A stretch of 64,000 bases of DNA, from contig PLZB01000028.1 in the NCBI GenBank assembly GCA_003151955.1, positions 1-64,000 on the forward strand, given 5' to 3'. Made by a program: the position numbers and the translations under genes. This document shows, piece after piece, positions 8,769-17,539 of this stretch. The stretch is from Acidimicrobiaceae bacterium (GTDB lineage Bacteria; Actinomycetota; Acidimicrobiia; Acidimicrobiales; UBA8190). The notes below the pieces were generated by a model. It had not been told where the DNA came from. It saw only the letters and a program-made list of their open reading frames with translations, and did not search any database. Position 1 is the stretch's first letter. Each line of letters begins with the position of its first letter.

Positions 8769-9749
8769 TCAGAAGCTGGCCGGGAGCAAGGGAGTCACGG
8801 CCCCGAAGAACCCGAAGAGGACGGCCAGGAAGGCCGCCGCCCCCAGGCCGTAGGCGGGCCAGGGGCGCCGGCGGGGCCGGAGCCGTCGGACCCCCCACAC
8901 CGTCAGGGCCAGGACGGCCAGGCAGGCCGCCCCCCAGGCCATGGCCGGGCCGAGGTCGCCCCGGCTGCCGGCCAGGTGGCCGGCGGGGCTGGTCCCGGCG
9001 GCCGGGCCCGGTCCGTTCGAGCCGTCCGGGACGGTCGACGGCACCGTGGTCGGGGTCGTCAGCGGTGCCGAGGCCGCCGGGGTGGCCCCGACGAGGACGG
9101 CCTGGACCACGAGCCGCTGGGAGGCGCTGTAGCGGGGGTTGCAGGTCGTGAGGGTCAGCTCCGGGGTGGCCCCCGGGTCCAGGACGGACACGTCGGTCGG
9201 GCTGACCACCAGGGTCCGGACCACCCGGTAGGAGAACGTCCCCTGGACGGTGGTGGCCTCGATGGGGTCCCCGACCTGGAGCCGGTCCAGGTTGTAGAAG
9301 GGATGGCCGTAGGTGGTCCGGTGCCCGGCGATGGCCGCGTTCCCGGCCTCTCCCGGAAAGGGCGTCCCCGGGTAGTGACCCGGCCCGAGGGCCAGCTCGG
9401 GCTCGTCGACTCCCTCGACCACGACCTCGTCGGCGCCGATCTTCGGGATCCGGAGGACCGCCACCGGCCGGCCGGGACCCGGGGCCCCCATCGCCCCCAT
9501 CGGGTTCGGGGGACCCAGGGTGGGGATGATCGAGCCGACCGGGGCCGATGTCGACGTCGTCGTCGACCCGGACCCCGGCTCCGGACCGGCCCCGGCCGTG
9601 AGGGCGGCGAACTGCTGGCGGAGCCGGGCCTGGCTGTGGGATTCCGAGAGGCCCGTCCCCCAGAGCTGGTAGGCGACGAAGAGCAGGATGACCGTCCCGG
9701 AGAAGACCAGGACCCGACCCACCATGGCGACAACCGCTCCCGGGCGCAC
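8769..9749 (-). CDS. Class E-like sortase with C-terminal membrane segments
   Basis: Sortases are membrane transpeptidases that cut a sorting signal and attach proteins to the cell wall. The 326-residue protein has an N-terminal membrane segment (VLVFSGTVILLFVAYQLW) and a Pro/Ser/Thr-rich stretch. The sortase fold carries His143 (GHRTTYG), Cys203 (TLTTC) and Arg212 (ASQRL). Two further hydrophobic segments lie at the C-terminus, after a Pro/Thr/Ser linker. TLTTC is typical of class E, which in actinobacteria prefers LAxTG. A LAFTG protein is encoded 2.6 kb away (12305-12625). GTG 9749 is chosen because TACTGT lies exactly 6 bases upstream. Confidence 0.88.
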   Translation of the reverse strand: MRPGAVVAMVGRVLVFSGTVILLFVAYQLWGTGLSESHSQARLRQQFAALTAGAGPEPGSGSTTTSTSAPVGSIIPTLGPPNPMGAMGAPGPGRPVAVLRIPKIGADEVVVEGVDEPELALGPGHYPGTPFPGEAGNAAIAGHRTTYGHPFYNLDRLQVGDPIEATTVQGTFSYRVVRTLVVSPTDVSVLDPGATPELTLTTCNPRYSASQRLVVQAVLVGATPAASAPLTTPTTVPSTVPDGSNGPGPAAGTSPAGHLAGSRGDLGPAMAWGAACLAVLALTVWGVRRLRPRRRPWPAYGLGAAAFLAVLFGFFGAVTPLLPASF

Positions 9750-9755
9750 CCGTCG

Positions 9756-9761
9756 ACAGTA
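9756..9761 (-). promoter_or_regulatory. Leaderless -10 element of the sortase gene
   Basis: On the minus strand TACTGT ends 6 bases before GTG 9749. The divergent phosphatase gene has its own TAAGCT at 9781-9786, so the two start sites share a 44-base gap. Confidence 0.55.
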
Positions 9762-9780
9762 CCGGGTGGGGACGGCTCGA

Positions 9781-9786
9781 TAAGCT
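9781..9786 (+). promoter_or_regulatory. Leaderless -10 element of the phosphatase gene
   Basis: TAAGCT ends 7 bases before the ATC codon at 9794. It is the main argument that translation starts on ATC. Confidence 0.45.
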
Positions 9787-9793
9787 CGCCCGA

Positions 9794-10390
9794 ATCCGTA
9801 TCCTCCTGGTCTGCACCGCCAACCGCTGCCGCTCCCCGATGGCCGCCGCTCTCCTCGCCCGTCGGCTGTCCAGCCGGGCGGTGCCGGCCGAGGTCGTCTC
9901 GGGAGGATTCCTCCCCGGAGGCCACCCCGTCCCTCCCGAAGTCCGGGCGGCCCTGGCCCCCTTCGGAGCCGACCTCTCCGGCCACCGCAGCCACCGGCTG
10001 ACCCGGGGGGACATCGAGGGGGCCGACCTCATCCTCACGATGACGACCCAGCACCTCCGGGAGGCCGCCCTCCTGGTCCCCGGGGCCCTGGGACGGACCT
10101 TCTCCCTCGGGGAGGCTGTGACCCGGGGCGAGGCCATGGGTCCCCGCCCGACCGGAACCGACCCGTTCGACTGGGTCGCCGCCCTCTCGGCCGGTCGGAA
10201 CCCGAGGGAGCTCCTGGGCCGGTCCCCTGAAGACGTCGCCGATCCCTTTGGCGGACCGGCGGCCGGCTACCGGGCTACGGCCACCCTTCTCGACGGTCTC
10301 CTCGGTCGCCTGACGGGACTCCTCTGGCCGGCGCCGGCGCCGCTCGGGTCGGTCCCGGTCCCGCCCGTCCCGGCCGGCGGGGCCCCGTGA
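9794..10390 (+). CDS. Low-molecular-weight protein tyrosine phosphatase (Wzb-like), unusual ATC start
   Basis: LMW phosphatases such as Wzb and Ptp dephosphorylate polysaccharide tyrosine kinases. The N-terminus reads (M)RILLVCTANRCRSPMAAALLARRL, with the P-loop C7-TANRC-R13-S. The general-acid region is DVADPFGGPAAGY near residue 150. The first ATG (9839) would cut off the catalytic loop, and there is no ATG, GTG or TTG in frame before it as far as I traced. The codon where the family normally has Met is ATC at 9794, with TAAGCT 7 bases upstream. Either ATC initiates or the base is an error. Its stop overlaps the GTG of the DUF4012 gene. A Wzc-like kinase at 21590 could be its partner (inference). 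Confidence 0.8.
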   Translation: MRILLVCTANRCRSPMAAALLARRLSSRAVPAEVVSGGFLPGGHPVPPEVRAALAPFGADLSGHRSHRLTRGDIEGADLILTMTTQHLREAALLVPGALGRTFSLGEAVTRGEAMGPRPTGTDPFDWVAALSAGRNPRELLGRSPEDVADPFGGPAAGYRATATLLDGLLGRLTGLLWPAPAPLGSVPVPPVPAGGAP

Positions 10391-12198
10391 CGGCCCGCCC
10401 GGGTGGCCGGGGGGGAGCCCGGCGGTCTCGGCGCCCGGTCGATCCCCGCCGACGCCGGCGGCGTCGCCTCCTGGGGTTGGGGGTCCTCCTGGTCCTCGGG
10501 GTCTGGGGGGTCGTCGTCGGCCTCATGCTGGACGCCTCCTACCGGCATCTCCAGGCCGGTGACACCGCCATCCGGGCGGCACAGGACGACCTCTCGAGCT
10601 CCTCGGGGACGGGCGCCGGCTCGACCGTCCCCCTCCGGGAGGCCGGAGCCGCCTTCGGGGCGGCCCGGGGTCTCCTGGGGTCACCGATCCTGGCCCCCCT
10701 CGACATCGTCCCCGTCCTCGGGCGCCAGCTCGGCGCCGTCCGGGAGCTGGCCGGGGACGCCACCGGTGTGGCCCAGGTCGGGGTGGGCGCCGTGGCGGAG
10801 TCCCAGGCCATCCTCGACCTCCCCCACCAGGGCGGGGAGGACCGGGTGGTGACCCTCCAGCGCCTGGCCGCCCTGGCCGCCCGGACCCGGGCCCGACTCG
10901 CCCCCTACCGTCCCCGGCCCGCCCAGGCCCTGGCCGGGCCGGTGGCGTCGGCCCACGACACCTACAGCCGGCTCTTCGCCCAGGCCGAGCAGACCCTCGG
11001 CACCGCCTCGGAGGCCGCCGCCGCCACCGCCACCCTCCTCCAGGGCCCCAGCACCTACCTCCTCCTGGCCTCCAACAACGCCGAGATGCGGGCCGGCTCG
11101 GGAACCGCACTCGACGCCGGGGTCATCACCGCCTCCGGAGGGAGCCTCTCTGTCTCCCAGCTGACCGACACCTCGGCCCTGGCCCTGGCCCCGGGTCAGG
11201 TCCCGGTGAGCGGTGACCTCGAGGCCCGGTGGGGCTTCCTCCGCCCCGGGGTCGATTGGCGCAACCTCGGCCTCACCCCCCAGTTCGACGTCAACGGCGC
11301 CCTCGCCGCCCGGATGTGGCAGGCCGACACGGGCCAGCACGTGGACGGGGTCCTCGCCGTCGACGTCGGGGGGCTCCAGACCCTCCTCACGGTCACCGGC
11401 CCCGTCACCACCGCCGACGGGACGGTCGTGAGCGCCGGGAACGTCGAGACCTACCTCTTCCACGACCAGTACGCCGGGATCGGCTACGACGACAGCACCC
11501 CGGCCGCTCAGGCCGCCGATGCGGCCCGGCACGAGAAGCTCGGCTCCCTGGCCGAGGCCGTCCTCCAACAGCTCGAGCAGGGATCCCTCGACCTCCGGGC
11601 CCTGGCCCGGGCGGCCACCTCGGCCACCACCGGGCGCCACCTGATGCTCTGGGCCGCCGACCCGACCACCGAGTCGGCCTGGGCCGCCAGTGGGGTGGCC
11701 GGCCTGGTCCAACCCGACTCCATCCTGACGGCCCTCGTCAACCGGGGGGGGAACAAGCTGGACCAGTACGTCTCGGTGGCCGACTCCCTGGCCCTCACCC
11801 CGGGCCCCGGGTCGACCACGAACGGGACCATGACGGTGACCCTGGCCAACAGCACCCCACCCGGCCAGTCCCCCTACATCGCCGGGCCCTACCCCGGCCT
11901 GGGCGACGCCTACGGGGACTACGTCGGCTACCTGGCCGTCACCCTGCCCGGCACAGCCCGGGGGGTCTCGGTCGAGGGCACCGGGGCGATCGCCGACGGA
12001 CCCCAGGGGCCGACCTGGCTGGTGGCGGTGACCGTGTCCCTGGCTCCCGGCCAGGCCCGCCGCATGGTCGTCCACTTCGCTCTCCCCGGTCGCCACGGCC
12101 GGCTCGCCCTCGTCCCCTCGGCCCGGATCCCTCCCGAGACCTGGACCTACGGCTCCCAGGAGGTCGACGACAGCAGGCCGGCGACCTTCAGCTGGTGA
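10387..12198 (+). CDS. DUF4012 domain membrane-anchored protein
   Basis: This 603-residue protein begins with a very Arg-rich cytoplasmic tail, then a single membrane segment (LLGLGVLLVLGVWGVVVGLML, about residues 28-48), then a large extracytoplasmic region. The segment with LLLASNNAEMRAGSG and the following VDGVLAVDVGGLQTLL matches DUF4012. This family of unknown function is frequent in exopolysaccharide loci of actinobacteria. The GTG start overlaps the phosphatase stop (GTGA at 10387-10390), suggesting coupled translation. No catalytic residues can be named. Confidence 0.82.
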   Translation: MTARPGGRGGARRSRRPVDPRRRRRRRLLGLGVLLVLGVWGVVVGLMLDASYRHLQAGDTAIRAAQDDLSSSSGTGAGSTVPLREAGAAFGAARGLLGSPILAPLDIVPVLGRQLGAVRELAGDATGVAQVGVGAVAESQAILDLPHQGGEDRVVTLQRLAALAARTRARLAPYRPRPAQALAGPVASAHDTYSRLFAQAEQTLGTASEAAAATATLLQGPSTYLLLASNNAEMRAGSGTALDAGVITASGGSLSVSQLTDTSALALAPGQVPVSGDLEARWGFLRPGVDWRNLGLTPQFDVNGALAARMWQADTGQHVDGVLAVDVGGLQTLLTVTGPVTTADGTVVSAGNVETYLFHDQYAGIGYDDSTPAAQAADAARHEKLGSLAEAVLQQLEQGSLDLRALARAATSATTGRHLMLWAADPTTESAWAASGVAGLVQPDSILTALVNRGGNKLDQYVSVADSLALTPGPGSTTNGTMTVTLANSTPPGQSPYIAGPYPGLGDAYGDYVGYLAVTLPGTARGVSVEGTGAIADGPQGPTWLVAVTVSLAPGQARRMVVHFALPGRHGRLALVPSARIPPETWTYGSQEVDDSRPATFSW

Positions 12199-12202
12199 CC
12201 GT

Positions 12203-12243
12203 CCGGCCCCGATCGGGCCGGCGGCCACCACCACTGTTGGTGG
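12203..12243 (+). terminator. Two adjacent hairpins after the DUF4012 gene
   Basis: A seven-pair stem (12203-12209 with 12215-12221) is followed by a six-pair stem (CCACCA at 12225-12230 with TGGTGG at 12238-12243). They start five bases after the stop codon. Neither has a T-run, so factor-independent termination is uncertain. Confidence 0.4.
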
Positions 12244-12304
12244 TCGAACTCCGCAAGGTTCTCCCCGACCTGCCGTTGTGCCGGTGGAAGGACGAGGAGG
12301 AGCC

Positions 12305-12625
12305 ATGCGGAGGAGGGACCGGTCGAAGATCAGGACAGCTGTCGTCGTCGTGGGACTGGGAATGGTCCTGGCCGCGCCGACGGTCGCTTACGTGTCCGGG
12401 CCGGGCGCTGCCGCCGCCACCTGCTACACCGGCTGTGAACCGGTGAGCACCGTTCCCGCCGTCTCGACACCCGATGTCCCCACCCCCCCGGTCGCCACCG
12501 CACCCTCGGGCGGGGGACTGGCCTTCACCGGGGCCGACATCGCCGAGATGGCGGCCCTCGGGGCCGGGGCCATCGGCGCCGGGAGCCTCCTCGTCTGGCG
12601 GGGTCGCCGCCGGGCCACGATCTGA
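12305..12625 (+). CDS. Small cell-wall-anchored protein with LAFTG sorting signal
   Basis: The 106-residue precursor has an N-terminal signal segment (TAVVVVGLGMVLAAPTVAYV), a short mature part with two cysteines (CYTGC) and a Pro/Thr/Ser/Val-rich stretch. The classic sorting tail is LAFTG, a hydrophobic segment (MAALGAGAIGAGSLLVW), then RGRRR. LAFTG fits the LAxTG motif used by class E sortases, and such a sortase is encoded at 8769-9749. The mature protein would be only about 50 residues, so it may be a small surface structural or adhesive peptide; this is a guess. ATG 12305 is preceded by GAGGAGGAG. Confidence 0.78.
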   Translation: MRRRDRSKIRTAVVVVGLGMVLAAPTVAYVSGPGAAAATCYTGCEPVSTVPAVSTPDVPTPPVATAPSGGGLAFTGADIAEMAALGAGAIGAGSLLVWRGRRRATI

Positions 12626-12646
12626 TCCCCGGGACCGATCCCAGCC

Positions 12647-14089
12647 GTGACCACCGTCCCGATCCACCGGACCGCGCTCTCCCCGCCCACCCGGCGGTTG
12701 GGGACCGGGCTCGCCTTCCGGACCCGGGGTTCCCACCTCGTCCTGGTCGTGCTCCTCGGTGACGTCCTCGGGCTCCTCCCCGTTCCCGCCCTGGCCCTCT
12801 CCGGCGCCCCCCGCTGGAGCGGGATCCTCCTGGCCGGGTCGACCACGGCCATCCTCTCCGGGCAGGGCCAGTACCGCCGCCGGATCTCCCCCGACCCGGC
12901 CCGGGCCGCCGTCCCGATCCTCCTGGCCGTCTCCCTCTCCCTCCTGGTGGTGGCCGGCCTCCGGGGCCTCGGCCCGGACCCGTCGACCTGGCTCATCGCC
13001 GGGCTCCTCGCCGCCGGCTGGTGCCTGGCCACCCGGCTGGCCCTGCTGCTCGTGGCCCGGGCGCTGCGACGCCGGGGGATGCTCACCGACCGGACCCTGG
13101 TGGTGGGGGCCGGCCGGGTGGCGGTGGACCTGATCCGGGTCCTGGGACGGCACCCCGAGCTCGGGCTCCGTCCGCTGGGGCTCGTCGACGACATCGCCTC
13201 CTGGGACGCCGGCGCCGGGGAGGTCCCCGTCCTGGGCCGGGTCGCCGACCTTCCCCGGCTCCTCGGGGACCTCCGGATAGACAGGGTTGTCATCGCCTTC
13301 GGGGTGGCCCGGGAGGAAGCCTCGGTGGCTGTCCTCCGGGCCTGTGTCGACGCCTCCGTCGACATCTACGTCCTCCCCCGATTCTTCGAGTTGGGCTTCG
13401 CCCCCCGTGGATCGGATGTCGAGGACATCTGGGGCTATCCCCTCGTCCGGCTGCCCCGGACCGTCCTCCGGCCCAGCCCCCGGCTGGCGAAGCGGGCCCT
13501 CGACGTCACCGTCGCCGCCGCCCTCCTCATCGGCCTCGCCCCCCTCTACGGGGCCATCGCCCTGGCCGTGAAGGTCACCAGTCCCGGGCCCGTCCACTTC
13601 CGCCAGCGGCGGGTCGGCCAGCACGGCCAGGTCGTGGAGATCGTCAAATTCCGCTCCATGGTCGAGAACGACGACTCCGAGACGACCTGGAACGTGGCCG
13701 GGGACAGCCGGATCACCCCGCTGGGCCGGTTCCTCCGGGACTCGAGCCTCGACGAGCTCCCCCAACTCTGGACGGTCATCCGGGGCGGCATGTCCCTGGT
13801 CGGGCCCCGCCCGGAGCGGCCCTACTTCGCCGACCGGTTCCGGGACACCGTCCGGCACTACGACGACCGGCTCCGGGTCCCCGTCGGGCTCACCGGTCTG
13901 GCCCAGGTCCGGGGACTCCGGGGGGACACCTCCATCGCCGAGCGGGCCCGGCTCGACAACCACTACATCGAGAACTGGTCCCTCGGCCTCGATCTCAGGA
14001 TCCTGGCCGCCACCGTCGTCGCCCTGGCCCGGGACGCCACCGGGACCGGACCCGGTCAGGTCGAGAGTCCGGACAGGAGCCGCTTGTAG
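12647..14089 (+). CDS. Polyprenyl glycosylphosphotransferase (exopolysaccharide initiating enzyme)
   Basis: This enzyme transfers a sugar-1-phosphate to undecaprenyl phosphate and so starts a repeat unit. The 480-residue protein has several N-terminal membrane segments and a CoA-binding-like middle domain (TLVVGAGRVAVDLIRVLGRHPELGL). The C-terminal bacterial sugar transferase domain shows KRALDVTVAAALL, FRQRRVGQHG, KFRSMV, SLDELPQLWTVIRGGMSLVGPRPE and GLTGLAQVRG. GTG 12647 gives an Arg/Pro-rich cytoplasmic start. The last 34 bases overlap the convergent glycosyltransferase gene. The sugar it transfers cannot be told. Confidence 0.93.
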   Translation: MTTVPIHRTALSPPTRRLGTGLAFRTRGSHLVLVVLLGDVLGLLPVPALALSGAPRWSGILLAGSTTAILSGQGQYRRRISPDPARAAVPILLAVSLSLLVVAGLRGLGPDPSTWLIAGLLAAGWCLATRLALLLVARALRRRGMLTDRTLVVGAGRVAVDLIRVLGRHPELGLRPLGLVDDIASWDAGAGEVPVLGRVADLPRLLGDLRIDRVVIAFGVAREEASVAVLRACVDASVDIYVLPRFFELGFAPRGSDVEDIWGYPLVRLPRTVLRPSPRLAKRALDVTVAAALLIGLAPLYGAIALAVKVTSPGPVHFRQRRVGQHGQVVEIVKFRSMVENDDSETTWNVAGDSRITPLGRFLRDSSLDELPQLWTVIRGGMSLVGPRPERPYFADRFRDTVRHYDDRLRVPVGLTGLAQVRGLRGDTSIAERARLDNHYIENWSLGLDLRILAATVVALARDATGTGPGQVESPDRSRL

Positions 14090-15225
14090 GGGGCCAGGGT
14101 CCCCTCCCAGCTGTGCCGGGCCGCCACCGCCTCCCGGCCGGCCCGACCCAGCCCCTCGGCCCGGTCCCGGTCGACCAGGAGGCCGACGAGGGCGTCGGCC
14201 ATGGCCCCGGGCTCGTCGGCCAGGACCACCCCCCGGCCCACCAGGTCGCCGAGCCCCTCGGCCCCGATGGAGGTGGCCACCACGGGTCGGCCCCCGTCGA
14301 GGGCCTCGAGGATCTTGACCCGGGAGCCCCCGCCGGCCCGGAGGGGGGCCAGGGCCACCCGGGCCCGGGCCAGGAAGGGCCTGACGTCGTCGACGGTCCC
14401 GGTGACCTCCACGTCGGTTCCGGCCCGGGCCCGGACGGCCGGGGTGGGGTCCCGCCCGACGAGGAGGAGCCGGGCGCCGGGGACCCGGGCCCGGACCAGG
14501 GGCCAGACCTCGTCGGCGATCCAGACGGCGGCGTCGGCGTTCGGGGCCCAGCCCATGAGGGCGACGAAGATCACCACCGGGTCGGGAGCGGGGGGAAGCC
14601 CGGGGGAGGGGTCCCAGCCGTTGGGGCAGACGAGGACCCGGGCCGATCCGGGGGGGAGCCGGTCCCGGTCCTCCTCTGTCGTCACCGTCACCACGTCGAA
14701 CTCCCCGAGGGCCCGCCGCTCGAGCCGTCCGACGGCGGCGGCCTCGAGATGGAGGGGCAGCCCCCGGGCCAGGTCGGCCGGCGACCCCGACCGCCGGGCG
14801 TAGCTCCGGAGGAGGGCCGACTCGATGTTGTGGAAGTCGATGACCCGGAGCCGGGCCCCGATGTCCCGGGCGTAGGGGAGGAGCTGGGGGTAGACGAGCT
14901 GGAGGACGTCGAGGGGTCCGGCCCCGGCGGCGGCCCGGACCTCGGCCGCCAGGGCCGGGGACCAGAACCGGGCCGCCTGGAGACTCCCGGCCCGGGGGAC
15001 GGACCGGGCCGCCCTGACCAGGGAGGGCTCCCAGGACAGCGCCCGGACCTCCACCCCGAGCGCCTCGAGCCCGGCCCGGTCCCCGGTGCCGTCGTCGAAG
15101 GCGCAGAGGGTCACCTCGGTGACCCGGGCCAGGCGCCGGAGGATGGCGAGGGACCGGCTCTTGCCCCCGGAGTTGGCCGGGAGGGGGAGGAACTTCGTCA
15201 CCATCAGGGCCCGCCGGGTCGTCAC
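14056..15225 (-). CDS. Glycosyltransferase family 4 (last gene of the minus-strand GT operon)
   Basis: A GT-B fold glycosyltransferase of 389 residues. The N-terminal segment MVTKFLPLPANSGGKSRSLAIL and the C-terminal nucleotide-sugar site GGGSRVKILEALDGGRPVVATSIGAEGL are typical of GT4 enzymes in exopolysaccharide clusters. GTG 15225 overlaps the stop of the upstream gene (GTGA on the minus strand), so it is the fourth cistron of a tightly packed operon starting at 18627. Donor and acceptor sugars are unknown. Its 3' end overlaps the convergent sugar transferase gene by 34 bases. Confidence 0.85.
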   Translation of the reverse strand: MTTRRALMVTKFLPLPANSGGKSRSLAILRRLARVTEVTLCAFDDGTGDRAGLEALGVEVRALSWEPSLVRAARSVPRAGSLQAARFWSPALAAEVRAAAGAGPLDVLQLVYPQLLPYARDIGARLRVIDFHNIESALLRSYARRSGSPADLARGLPLHLEAAAVGRLERRALGEFDVVTVTTEEDRDRLPPGSARVLVCPNGWDPSPGLPPAPDPVVIFVALMGWAPNADAAVWIADEVWPLVRARVPGARLLLVGRDPTPAVRARAGTDVEVTGTVDDVRPFLARARVALAPLRAGGGSRVKILEALDGGRPVVATSIGAEGLGDLVGRGVVLADEPGAMADALVGLLVDRDRAEGLGRAGREAVAARHSWEGTLAPYKRLLSGLST

Positions 15226-16412
15226 CGGGCCACCCGCCGGTAGACCCGGGCCAGGGCGGCGGCCCGGCCGGTCAGGTCGTGGCCCGCCTCGGCGTCGGCC
15301 CGGCCGGCCCGGGCCAGGACCCCGGCCAGCTCGGGATGGTCGAGCAGCCGGAGGAGGGCCCCGGCCAGGGCCCCGACGTCGCCCGGCGGCACCAGAAGCC
15401 CGTTGCGGCCGTCGGACACGAACTCCGGGATCCCCCCCGTCCGGGTGGCCACCACCGCCGTCCCGGTGGCCTGGGCTTCGAGGACGGTGAGCCCGAAGGG
15501 CTCCGCCGCCGAGGCGTTGACGAGGATGTCGAGGCAGCGGAGGACGGCCGGGACGTCCTCCAAGGGCGGGAGGAACCGGACCCGGTCCCCCAGGAGCTCC
15601 CCGGCCAGGTCCTCGACCCCCCGGCTGAAGTCGGGGTCGCCCTGGAAGGGGGCCCCGACGACGGCCAGCCGGGCCCCCCGGCCGGCCAGGGCGGGGTCGG
15701 CCAGAGCCCTGACCACCGTCTCCACCCCCTTCCCGGGGTCGATCCGGCCCAGGATGCCGACGAGGGGTCCCTCCCCGTCGGCACCGAGCCGTCGGCGGAG
15801 CTCCGGGTCCCGGGGTCCGGGGGAGAACCGGCCCAGGTCCACGGCCTGGGGGACGACCTCGACGCCGGGCCCGGCCCCCTCGGCCACGGCCCGGCTGATG
15901 GCCACCGAGGCCGCGGCCAGGCCGACGGCCAGCCGCTGGAGCCGGCGTCCCACCCCGGGGCCGACGAGGTCGTGGAGCTCGAGGACCACGGGCCGCTGCG
16001 CCAGCCGGCCCCCCACCGCCGTCTCGACGTGACCCCAGAGGGTGTTGGAGTGGACCACGTCGGCCCCGCTCCGGCGGATGGCCCCCCGGAGACCCGCTGC
16101 GGCCCGGGCCACGGCCAGCGCCTCTCCCGCCAGGGTTCCCGCCCCGGGCCGCCCCCGGGCCACCCCGGCCCGGGCCGGGGTCCGGAGCCCCCGGTGGGGG
16201 GGGAAGTCGAAGGGGTGGTGGTCGAGGCCGAGGGCGGTCCAGGCCGCCGGGAGGGGTCCCCCGGCCGGGGCCAGGAGGACGGGGTCGATCCCGGCCTGGG
16301 CCAGGAGGGGGGCCAGTCCGAGGATGCTCCGCTGGGCCCCCCAGAGGGCCTCGGACCGGTCGACGACGAGGACCCGGAGGGCGGGCTCGGTCCCAGTGGC
16401 CCGGCCGGTCAC
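15222..16412 (-). CDS. Glycosyltransferase family 4
   Basis: The 396-residue product has the GT4 layout: an N-terminal domain (VLVVDRSEALWGAQRSILGLAPLLAQAG) and a C-terminal Rossmann domain with GILGRIDPGKGVETVVRAL and the donor-site block ASAAEPFGLTVLEAQATGTAVVATRTGGIPE. GTG 16412 overlaps the TGA of the upstream GT2 gene, and its own TGA overlaps the next GTG. The frame upstream of 16412 is open by chance in this GC-rich DNA. The acceptor is unknown. Confidence 0.87.
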   Translation of the reverse strand: MTGRATGTEPALRVLVVDRSEALWGAQRSILGLAPLLAQAGIDPVLLAPAGGPLPAAWTALGLDHHPFDFPPHRGLRTPARAGVARGRPGAGTLAGEALAVARAAAGLRGAIRRSGADVVHSNTLWGHVETAVGGRLAQRPVVLELHDLVGPGVGRRLQRLAVGLAAASVAISRAVAEGAGPGVEVVPQAVDLGRFSPGPRDPELRRRLGADGEGPLVGILGRIDPGKGVETVVRALADPALAGRGARLAVVGAPFQGDPDFSRGVEDLAGELLGDRVRFLPPLEDVPAVLRCLDILVNASAAEPFGLTVLEAQATGTAVVATRTGGIPEFVSDGRNGLLVPPGDVGALAGALLRLLDHPELAGVLARAGRADAEAGHDLTGRAAALARVYRRVAR

Positions 16413-17539
16413 CGGGTCACCGTCGGCCACCGGACCCGGCGGTCCCCCCGGAGGTAGCGGAGGAGGCCCCCGAGGGCGACCCCCTGGAGGAGGAGGACCT
16501 GGGGGCCGAAGGCCAGCGGTCCGGGGAGGGACCGGCCCCGGGCCCGGGCCCCGAGGAGGGCCAGGGCCAGGAGGTGGCCGGCCAGGAAGGCCCGGGCCGT
16601 GGGGCTCCGGCCCGCGGCCCGCAGGGCCAGGAGGACCAGGGCCAGATGGGCCAGGGGCCCCCCGGTGTACCGCCAGAGCCGGTGGCCCCAGATCTGGAGG
16701 GCCACGGGTCCCCCGGCCGGCCCGAGCTGCCAGGTCCGGTGGGCGGCCAGGAGGTGGAGGGCCCCCGAGACGCTCCGGGTCCGGCGCTCCCACTGGTCCC
16801 CGAGGGTCCCCGCCGCCGGCTCGGCGGCCCGGGCCGCGGGCTCGTAGGCGATGCGGAGGCCCCGGCCGGCCAGGTCGAGGGCGGTCCAGAGGTCGTCGGT
16901 GGCCACGTCGGGGGGGATGGGCCGGAAGGCCTCCCGGCGGACGGCGGCCAGCTCGCCGACGAGGCCGATGGTCGTCCCCATGGCCAGGACCTCCCGCTGC
17001 TTGAGCCAGGACTCGAACCGCCAGTAGGCCGACTCCCCGCCCCCGTCCTCCTCGACCTTCTCCCCGGCCACGGCGGCCACCCCCGGGTCGTCGAACCAGC
17101 GGGCCAGGGCTCGGAGGGAGCCGGGCCCGAGGCTGTTGTTGGCGTCGGTGAGGACCACGACGTCGTGGCTGGCGGCCCCCACCCCGAGGTTCACCCCCTG
17201 GGCCTTTCCGAGCCGGTCGGGGGGGGCCAGGACCCTGGCCCCGGCCCCTGCCGCGGCCCGGGCCGTCTCGGGGTCTCCGTCGGCCACGACCAGGATCTCG
17301 AGGGGCCCGGGGTAGTCCTGGGCCCGGAGGTCGGCCACCTTGGCCCCGATGACCCCGGCCTCCCCGTAGGCGGGGACGAGGACGGTGAGTCCGGGCCAGG
17401 GGTCGGGATCCCCGGGGGAGACGGGGGCCCGGCCCCGGGAGGCGAGGGCGAGGCAGGCGGGGTAGAGGACGTGGCCGGCTCCCGCCGCCACCACCAGGGC
17501 CCCGACCGGCCACCGGGAGCGCCGGCCCCCGGCCTTCAC
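16409..17539 (-). CDS. Membrane-associated glycosyltransferase family 2
   Basis: This 376-residue GT2 enzyme starts with a membrane segment and then the GT-A domain: LTVLVPAYGEAGVIGAKVADLRAQDYPGPLEILVVADGD, the metal-binding region VVLTDANNS, and a late acidic motif VATDDLWTALDLAGRG. QWERRTR stands where processive GT2 enzymes have QxxRW, so a processive or polysaccharide-synthase-like function is possible. More hydrophobic segments follow near the C-terminus. GTG 17539 overlaps the upstream stop (GTGA). It is second in the minus-strand operon. Confidence 0.85.
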   Translation of the reverse strand: MKAGGRRSRWPVGALVVAAGAGHVLYPACLALASRGRAPVSPGDPDPWPGLTVLVPAYGEAGVIGAKVADLRAQDYPGPLEILVVADGDPETARAAAGAGARVLAPPDRLGKAQGVNLGVGAASHDVVVLTDANNSLGPGSLRALARWFDDPGVAAVAGEKVEEDGGGESAYWRFESWLKQREVLAMGTTIGLVGELAAVRREAFRPIPPDVATDDLWTALDLAGRGLRIAYEPAARAAEPAAGTLGDQWERRTRSVSGALHLLAAHRTWQLGPAGGPVALQIWGHRLWRYTGGPLAHLALVLLALRAAGRSPTARAFLAGHLLALALLGARARGRSLPGPLAFGPQVLLLQGVALGGLLRYLRGDRRVRWPTVTR

